64,000 nucleotides of DNA, taken from NCBI GenBank assembly GCA_024699855.1, contig JAMPIQ010000001.1:17608001-17672000 (forward strand), given 5' to 3'. Origin of the DNA: Aphelenchoides besseyi (taxonomy: Eukaryota; Nematoda; Chromadorea; Rhabditida; Aphelenchoididae). Under the pieces are notes generated by a model. That model had not been told where the DNA came from and made no database searches. It saw only the letters and a program-made list of their open reading frames with translations. A program made the translations under genes and the position numbers. This document shows positions 57,502 through 64,000 of this stretch, one piece after another (the stretch's first letter is position 1; every line of letters begins with the position of its first letter).

Positions 57502-59065
57502 ATGTTGAAGTTTGTTGCCGGCGTCGCTGTATTCATTGTCTTGGGATTGTTTGTTTCGGAAGAGTATCCTCGAACTTTATCGGCGATTAAAAGCAAATCA
57601 AAGACACCAACACATTTGTTCGTTGCCGCCGCTTTCCATGCACGTGAGAGCGAGTGGAGGTATGTAGAATGATGATTTCGTTGATAGTAGGTCTTTAGCA
57701 CAAAGTCGTTGATTCGAATGCTCGTTCTTGCCGACAATACGCAGATTGATGGCCAACTGGAATGCACGTATTTTGATCAAAAAGCCGTTGCAAAGGTCGA
57801 GTTGTTGGAACGAAAGAAGGGTGTTGGATGTCAATGGCGATCGTTTTTTGTTGACTGCTCATTTTCGAATCCTCATATTGACAGTTTCAATTTGACATTA
57901 CTAGATAAAACATTGGAACATACGATCGGTGTGCAAAAAGCCGATTATCGTCATCACTCACTGGTTGTATGCTATTCTCGAGCCTTCCGATTAGAACGAT
58001 GGCAATCGGTAATCTCGGCCATTCACTTCTATTCCTATCAGCAAGTGGATCTTTTGGATATTCGATTGGCAAGTGCAGTTAATTCGGTATACGAATTGTT
58101 GAGGGCTTACGAAGCTGAAGGTCGAATTCAATTACGACCGGCTTTAATTTTACCACCACTCTCCGATCTCATCGGCTATGACGCCAATGAAGAGGCGGAC
58201 GTTTATCATCAAACGTTGAATTACGATGCGTGTCTTTACGAGCATAGAGAGATAGCTGATTTCATTATATTCGCGGATTTTGATGATTGGCTCAATGGAC
58301 CGATTCTGAACGAGTTGAAACGTTTGATGGCGAACTATCCGCTTGCTGCATCGTTCGAATTTGCATGGCCGCCTGCTGCGATACTTGATGGTAAGTTCAA
58401 TTAAACTGTGTGATAACAAAGAACTTTAGTTAAGGAACCAGCCAACTTTGAGTTGAAGTCGTTTGTTGAATCGTTGACTTGGTCATCGATCGGAGTTGAT
58501 CTGCCGTTGTACGGTAAGTCGGTGGTTAGACCGATGAGAATACGACATTCGTTTGTTCATCGACCGTTGCTGCGCAAAGTTCAATTGGTTAGTGGATTTG
58601 AACATCACTACTTGCCCAATTCATCGATTGTTTTCGTTCATGCTCGACATTTTGTTGAACGAAAGTTTTTCGATTCCAACGATCTCAAACATGCTCAGCG
58701 ATCGGCAGTTAACTTCACTGCGTTGAACGAGGATTTTCTTCAATTCCTCGATCTTAATTCGACATACAGAAAAGTAGACTTACTAACAAGTTTAATTCTT
58801 ATCCATGTGATTCCAGTTGTTTCTTCGATTACCAACTTCTTTTCCTTATTACGATGCAACTCGTGCGTGTTTGGAACAACGACGGCGATCGTGTTTTAAC
58901 CCAATGATTTGTATTCCGATGGACCAGTCACTTCAACTGCCATCAAGTAAGGTTCTTCGAATTGAAAGGAAAACGACTTTCACCGACATCCGGGATTTCT
59001 ACATTCACAGTGTACAGTCGACAAAATTTGAAACTTCTATGCAGAAGACGAATTCAACTTCTTAA
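57502..59065 (+). CDS. GT92-family (DUF23) glycosyltransferase
   Basis: Type II Golgi enzyme; C. elegans members add galactose to core fucose of N-glycans. About 460-470 residues. Start MLKFVAGVAVFIVLGLFVSE gives a signal anchor. Then FVAAAFHARESEW, SLVVCYSRAFRLERW (AVCVAPLYG-type region), YQQVDLLDIRLASAVNSVYE, LNYDACLYEHREIADFIIFA followed by DFDDWL (acidic metal/sugar site), and RHSFVHRPLLRK. The last exon ends KFETSMQKTNSTS with stop at 59065. Introns are short; the exon after 58773 joins through GTAGAC to TTCCAG in phase. The exact acceptor sugar cannot be read from sequence. Confidence 0.88.
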
Positions 59066-59414
59066 TTTCTGTAAATCACAGTCGATGAAATTTATTCCGA
59101 GCATTTTCACTGACATTTTATAGTATAATTTTCTTTTCTATAATCAATCACTCATGCGCTTATTTCACTAAGATCACTAAAGTGTTTTGTCAAATTGACT
59201 TGGAGATCGTTCCACTAGTCGGTTGGTCAATCGGAAGAATTTACGGTCAACAGGTTTCATGGACCAATCTTTCACTGATGTCCAATTTGCCTGTTGTCAG
59301 TCTATTATTGCGCTTAAAAAATAACTGCGTTTCATCAACCTTAACAGTACAGAAATCAAAATGTTAAGTCACTTGCACTCGATTTTACAAAACTTAATTT
59401 TAGACAATTTTTGA

Positions 59415-60200
59415 GTGTTTCCGGTTCCAATTATGCTCCCGAACAACCTTTGCTCTTTAAACTTTTAGGGTCATAATCTCCTAATCTCTTTAATATTTGT
59501 GCCAAATTGCAAGTGACAATCATCAACGGGAAGGTCTGCACAAATTTTTGCAATTTTGGACGATTTTTGACAAATCTTTCGGCTTTGAAGTGCTCTCATT
59601 TCTCTCTCAGTTGTCTGATAAATACAAGTTAAAACACAGTAGATAGCTAGTTTATTCAGTCATCCATCAATATAATATGAACACTAATTGTTGCCAGAAT
59701 CTCCGGACTACATCGATTTGCGCGATGGACGTACTATACAAGGGAATGGGGGGTGTTGTGTATTTTAGCTCTTTGGCTGATTGGATTCCGTGGATATTCA
59801 CAGAGTTTTGAGTTCATCAGTAGTGTTTGTTGATCTGTTAGTTACAGGCGTTTACAATTACTGATTCTCTAGTTGGAGTCAATGGAAGCTGGCATCTCCG
59901 AGGTTGATGTCTGATAGTTGACATTCTTCTCTGTTACCTTTTCAGGTCAATTGCTTCTGCTGATTGTCTTATGAATACGAACGTCATGAATTTACTGTTG
60001 TAGAAATGAGCTTTGAGTGATTGTATAGTTCAACTTATCACCTCAATCTGAAGCTATTTCTGACAACGTTTACTGGTCAGAGCTGAGTAGTGAGAGGTCG
60101 TGTGGCAGCAAACTTAGTGTCTACTTTTTTATATAATGTACTCAACAATCTCCAGAAAAATATAAAGTCAACAAAAAGTCCAGACGTTCATGGTTTCGAT
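59415..60200 (+). repeat. Dispersed repeat R1, copy C
   Basis: Aligns with copy A almost to its end (AAAGTCCAGACGTTCATGGT at about 60176-60195). Shares with copy D the 5' block TTTAATATTTGTGCCAAATT and CATCAACGGGAAGGTCTGCA. Conserved central block CTATACAAGGGAATGGGGGG and acceptor-like block TCTGTTACCTTTTCAGGTCA. Confidence 0.88.
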
Positions 60201-60493
60201 TTAGTAGCTTGAAGCTCATCTCCAGCAAAGTTATTGCAATTCAAAGACTTGCAACGATGATATTACGCCAAACAGAATTGACTTCCAACGATGTTCAAGA
60301 CCAATTTCCAATTCTAATCGGTTTTCGGTTTCTCTTCAGAATTGAATAAAAAGCTCAACGATAATCAGTTGTTCGATTCAACTGATTCTTTTGTTTTCTA
60401 ATACAACAAATGTCAAACATGAAAGTTCTTTGTTAATCAATACAACAATCCAGTAGTTCGAGATCAAGACTAGGGATTTGAAACGTCCAATCT

Positions 60494-61223
60494 TCATTCG
60501 GCCTCTTCATAGTACTCGAGCGCCGCATGAAACATTCCAGCAAAACATTCGACGCGGTTTTGAAGCGTCTTCACGGACTGTTCTATTCTTTGACTGCCAT
60601 TGTTTTCTTCGCTCGATTGACTGGTTGATTGTGTAGGAACGTAAATCGTGTTGTCAAGACGAGCACCATCGAATTGTTGCCGATTGTACATGGACTTTTC
60701 GTTCAAGCTCTTCTTTTTGAGTTCCGTGCACATCTCTAGGCACTTCTCGAGCTTCTTTTGCACATCGTTTAGTTGAGCTAGTGTGTTGCGGGCTATGGTT
60801 TCGTCGTTTATCAACCAAGCGCGCGATTGTTCTTCGTACGCCTTCTCTCGCAGTTCCGTTTCCAAGTTTGATTTGATACTAGGTAATGGAGTGGTGACAT
60901 GGCTACTGAATTCACTGTCTGAAACCCATAAACTTAGCGTTATTTGAAGGCTATGGAAAGAGACACTTGCGTTTGAAATTGGTAGGCAGTTGGCTGAGAA
61001 TGAAGTCGTAAGCCGAAGATCGAGCGTCGAAGATGCGTTTCAAGCGCAACCAGACCAAAACGGAAAGTTTATCGGGTTGACTGAAGTGTTTCTTGTGAAT
61101 CGTTGATTTGAACCTCAACTTACTTGAAGACAAATCGATGAATACTTTTTGTCGTTACATCAATTCGGCCATCAACTCGGTGTTCGCGGGAATTCGACGT
61201 GTATTCTCCGTTGCCGCTAGCAT
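60494..61223 (-). CDS. Small coiled-coil protein of unknown function
   Basis: Three exons in phase, about 185 residues. Exon 1 MLAATENTRRIPANTELMAE (61223 down), exon 2 PDKLSVLVWLRLKRIFDARS and SAYDFILSQLPTNFK, exon 3 SEFSSHVTTPLPSIKSNLET then a coiled coil (LREKAYEEQSRAWLINDETI, LNDVQKKLEKCLEMCTELKK) and a C-terminal helix VECFAGMFHAALEYYEEAE. The intron between exons 2 and 3 appears to use a GC donor (GCAAGT after 60971); the nearby GT choice gives an immediate stop. No family recognised. Lies just downstream of repeat R1 copy C, as the other coiled-coil gene lies just downstream of copy A. Confidence 0.6.
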
Positions 61224-61278
61224 GCTTGTGCCCTAATTACTGACTTCTTCGGCTACCACTGAAACAAATTTCAAATTT

Positions 61279-61760
61279 TTATTCCAATCTCGCAGCCAAA
61301 TGAAAGAGAGTTTCTGCGTTGGTGGCTGTCAACGTCATGTTCGTCGTCGGGCTGGTCGTGGTAGTTCGAAAGTATTGCCGAGTTGTTGCCATCGGCGTTG
61401 GTTGTTTGCTGCTGCCCATGTAGCTGGATCGGTTACGCGGGGCGCCCAAGTTGCTTTCGTATCTCGTCCTCCCATCTAATTCGGGGTCGGCCATCACCGA
61501 AGCGTCGCGTGGTTGGTGGTTGCCATCCCACTGAAACAAATCATTTAAAATAAACTCAAAAACAAATTACCTTTGCGTTCGAGACCGTCCATTTTTTTCA
61601 GTTTTTTATAATCCATTTTGCATGGCAGAAAGTTCGCATCGGAATGTTGTAGTGTTTCTTGTAAAGTGTTCGCAATGTAGTGGCCCAGACAGCTGGTCGA
61701 CACCTGCTTGCTAGTGCTTTTGTTGTTGTTGTTGCGCAATCCGAACAACGCGTTCAACAT
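61279..61760 (-). CDS. Hypothetical protein
   Basis: Start MLNALFGLRNNNNKSTSKQV at 61760, about 120 bases downstream of a minus-strand TATAAAC (61873-61880). Continues through HYIANTLQETLQHSDANFLP and KMDYKKLKKMDGLERK; then an intron (GTAATT to GTTTCAG), with a Thr/Ser/Arg-rich second exon open to 61279 in one frame (RQYFRTTTTSPTTNMTLTAT). Phase at the join is uncertain. A further minus exon upstream at about 62120-62030 (GYEETIENLKKTHAAKIAEL, coiled coil, after a start near 62172) may belong to the same or another gene. No family recognised. Confidence 0.35.
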
Positions 61761-62559
61761 TCGTTCAGTTCTAGACGCAATCGGCTATTGGAATCTTTTT
61801 TTCGCGACCGTTTTCGGCAGTTTCGTTTTTGCGTCCGCATTCAACGTCATCGACGCACGATTGCGTCGAGGGGTTTATAAGCGCCGATCAGCAGCTGAGG
61901 CCAGCGGTCTTTCATTGTTCCCTCGAAAGAGAATAAAGTCTCGAGACCAAAGTCGAATGATTTCTATTTCCGCAACATCCTTTCACTGATCTCTTTCCTT
62001 TTCCGTTCTGTAATTCTGCAATCTTTGCGGCGTGTGTTTTTTTCAAGTTTTCAATGGTTTCTTCGTAGCCTTCATGGTGGGCGGATGCTGAGCCGCCGCT
62101 CGAAGTCTCGCCTGAAAATCGACAGTTGTCGACAAAAACCAACGGATAACTTACCGAGACATTCCTATCCATCGTTTCAAGAGATGTCGTTGTTTTCCAT
62201 TGTTTTCGAACACGATGATAACCAAAAAACAGAAATGGTGATGGAAATCGACGCTCCAGCGCCTACGATTCGAACGAAACTCCCGCCATTGGCTTAATGT
62301 TTTCCGTTTCAAAGACAAATCTTGTCATTTGGTGTCAACAAAACTTTTGGTTCTTCCAGCAATGTCTCCGTCAATACTCCAACCATCTTAATGAAATGGA
62401 GTCCAAGTGAATACCTCGGGAAACACTCAATCTTATGACTGTCACTTTTCAAACAAATTGCCTATAACCAGGCTTGTGAATTGGCGTTGACTTGACGATT
62501 TGCAGTGAACAGCTTCGAGCCTATAAAAAAGTATTTGGAAATAAGTGTTAATACAAGCT

Positions 62560-63245
62560 TTGAATTAGGTGGTAAACATTTTAAACTTCATTCTCCATTC
62601 TAAAGAGTTTCATAGTCAATCGGAGGTACTCGACTTTAGGCGATTTCCGACTATATGTTCGACTCCATTTCTGCTCTCGGTCAACTTCAGCTCTCTAGAG
62701 TTTCATAATCATGATCTCCTAATTTCTTTAATATTTGTGCCAAATTGCAAGTGACAATCATCAACGGGAAGGTCTGCACAAACTTTTGCAATTTTGGACG
62801 ATTTTTGACAAATCTTTCGGCTTTGAAGTGCTCTCATTTCTCTCTTAGTTGTCCAGTGGCTACAACTTTAGGCATATTGAACGACTATTTTATTCAGTTA
62901 TCCATCAATATAATATGAACACTAATTGTTGCCAGAATCTCTGAACTACATCGGTTTGTGTGATGGACGTACTATATAAGGGAATGGCGGGTGTTGTGTA
63001 TTTTAGCTTGTTGGCTGATCGGATTCTGTTGATATTCATAGGGTTTTGAGTTCATCAGTAGTGTTTGTTGTTCTGTTAGTTACAGGCGTTTACAGTCACT
63101 GATTCTCCAGTTGTAGTCAATGGAAGCTGGTTTCTCAGTGGTTGATGTCTGATAGTTGACATTCTTCTCTGTTACCTTTTCAGGTCAATTGCTTCTGCTG
63201 ATTGTCTTATGAATACGAACGTCATGAATTTACTGTTGTAGAAAT
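62560..63245 (+). repeat. Dispersed repeat R1, copy D (3' truncated)
   Basis: Aligns with copies A and C from CATTCTAAAGAGTTTCATAG through ACTATATAAGGGAATGGCGG and TCTGTTACCTTTTCAGGTCA, then diverges after GTTGTAGAAAT near 63245, about 160 bases before the end of copies A and C. Confidence 0.88.
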
Positions 63246-63883
63246 ATGTTTTGGATAGTTTTATATTTCAAAAAGTGAACTCAAACCAAACCCATTTGTG
63301 AGTATTTTTGCTGTTTTCAGCTCACTGTGTTTGTTCAAGTCGATGAGATCAGCAATGGGCACGTAATCTCGAGGTTCCGTGATTTCAAACGTTGTTATCA
63401 AGTGCTTACAAGTGACTATCAATTAGAGCTTGCTGAATGTTTGAATTACGATTTCAGTCCGTTCCCAATGTCGCAACTTCAATTCATTTTTATGAGAAGA
63501 ACTCTCAGCATTCTAATCAATTAGTAACATCGGCATTCGATTTCAGATTCTCCGTCTGTGAATCTGATGAAGAAGCGAGCAGATTAGTAGTTCCATTCCT
63601 ACACTCCCGAGTCTCAATTGAAGTCCTTCGATCTTCGGAGGTTTGTTCTTTTGGTGACTGAACTCTATGGTTGAAAGGCGACTCGCAGCAACTCGATTGA
63701 CATTTAGATTTGGATTCGAAGAGAAAGTGTTTTGGCGCCTTTATGGAAAAATGCAGAGATGTTTTCCTGCGACGATTGAAAGCAACTAGTTCGCGTTTTC
63801 GCTTCGAATTGCAGCTGTGAACCTTCGATTTTTTTGTTATTTCGCGTTTACATTCTGCTGATTACTGACGAGTGTTCTTGCAG
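63246..63883. other. No gene recognised
   Basis: An open frame at 63327-63524 (plus) lacks motifs. It may be an outron or promoter of the gene starting at 63897. Confidence 0.4.
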
Positions 63884-63896
63884 CATCTACTTCTTC

Positions 63897-64000
63897 ATGG
63901 CTTCGATCTTTGCTTCTGATCATTCGAACGTTGCGGTTTGGCGCATTGATGATTTTGCCGCTAAATACCAACAGTCAATCGACGGAGATTGGATGAGCAG
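63897..64000 (+). CDS. 5' end of an unidentified gene, cut by the window edge
   Basis: MASIFASDHSNVAVWRIDDF followed by AAKYQQSIDGDWMS, open to the end. The ATG lies 13 bases after a TTCTTGCAG splice acceptor (ending 63883), the same arrangement as other probable trans-spliced genes here. Too short to assign. Confidence 0.4.
   Translation, partial: MASIFASDHSNVAVWRIDDFAAKYQQSIDGDWMS

Noticed and set aside
61440..61539. Reverse-transcriptase-like peptide (GRPRIRWEDEIRKQLG) in one frame
   Set aside because: Only about 16 residues resemble LINE C termini; there is no further RT sequence around and another frame stays open longer.
1..64000. CRISPR arrays, bacterial operons or rRNA genes
   Set aside because: Looked for regular spaced repeats and rRNA signatures; none seen, and the gene structure is eukaryotic throughout.

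Overview
The window is eukaryotic nuclear DNA from a nematode. Coding regions are cut into small exons by introns mostly 35 to 60 bases long. The gene content is typically nematode: two cuticle collagens, a membrane-anchored collagen of the COL-99 type, an Argonaute without catalytic residues (WAGO type), a FAT-2-like desaturase, FMRFamide-like peptide coding, a GT92 glycosyltransferase and secreted LEA-type proteins. Several start codons sit 3 to 25 bases after a strong 3' splice site (TTTTCAG-like), as expected for spliced-leader trans-splicing; other genes have a TATAAAA box instead. A free-living, stress-tolerant chromadorean (for example a panagrolaimid or plectid) would fit, but I cannot name the species.

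Layout. 1-5.2 kb: glutaminase (partial) and IMP dehydrogenase, both minus. 5.2-7 kb: no gene recognised. 7-8.7 kb: large secreted LEA-type protein. 9.1-10 kb: first copy of a dispersed repeat. 10.3-12.8 kb: small tail-anchored ORF, a coiled-coil gene, and a decayed mariner with long inverted repeats that encloses the coiled-coil gene's first exon. 13.6-19.2 kb: two small unknown genes, alpha-carbonic anhydrase, an SDR with altered active site, a 66-residue ORF and a neuropeptide-like precursor. 21.5-26.7 kb: transmembrane collagen. 28.9-29.5 kb: RFamide precursor. 32-34 kb: intracellular serpin with three alternative 3' exons, each coding a different reactive centre loop, followed by an inverted pair of tRNA-derived SINE-like sequences. 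36.2-39.8 kb: histidine-rich mini-protein, glucuronosyltransferase-like gene, cuticle collagen. 41.8-45.1 kb: Argonaute. 45.8-46.8 kb: fungal-type GH16 glucanase. 47-47.9 kb: IS630/Tc1-type element with 277-base inverted repeats. 48.1-51.3 kb: second cuticle collagen and a tyrosine-rich secreted precursor. 54-54.8 kb: small LEA-like protein with an apparent GPI signal. 55.3-59.1 kb: fat-2-like desaturase and GT92 enzyme. 59.4-63.3 kb: two more copies of the dispersed repeat around two small minus-strand genes. 63.9 kb: start of a gene that runs off the window.

The genes do not form one pathway. Themes are extracellular matrix (three collagens, GlcAT-like and GT92 enzymes), stress or desiccation (two secreted LEA-like proteins, a His-rich protein), secreted peptides (three precursors), small RNA silencing (one Argonaute) and housekeeping metabolism (glutaminase, IMPDH, carbonic anhydrase, desaturase). 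Strongest leads are the serpin reactive-loop cassettes, the fungal-type GH16 gene and the host exon inside a mariner element. Exon borders were read by eye from splice motifs and family similarity, so individual borders may be off by a few bases.
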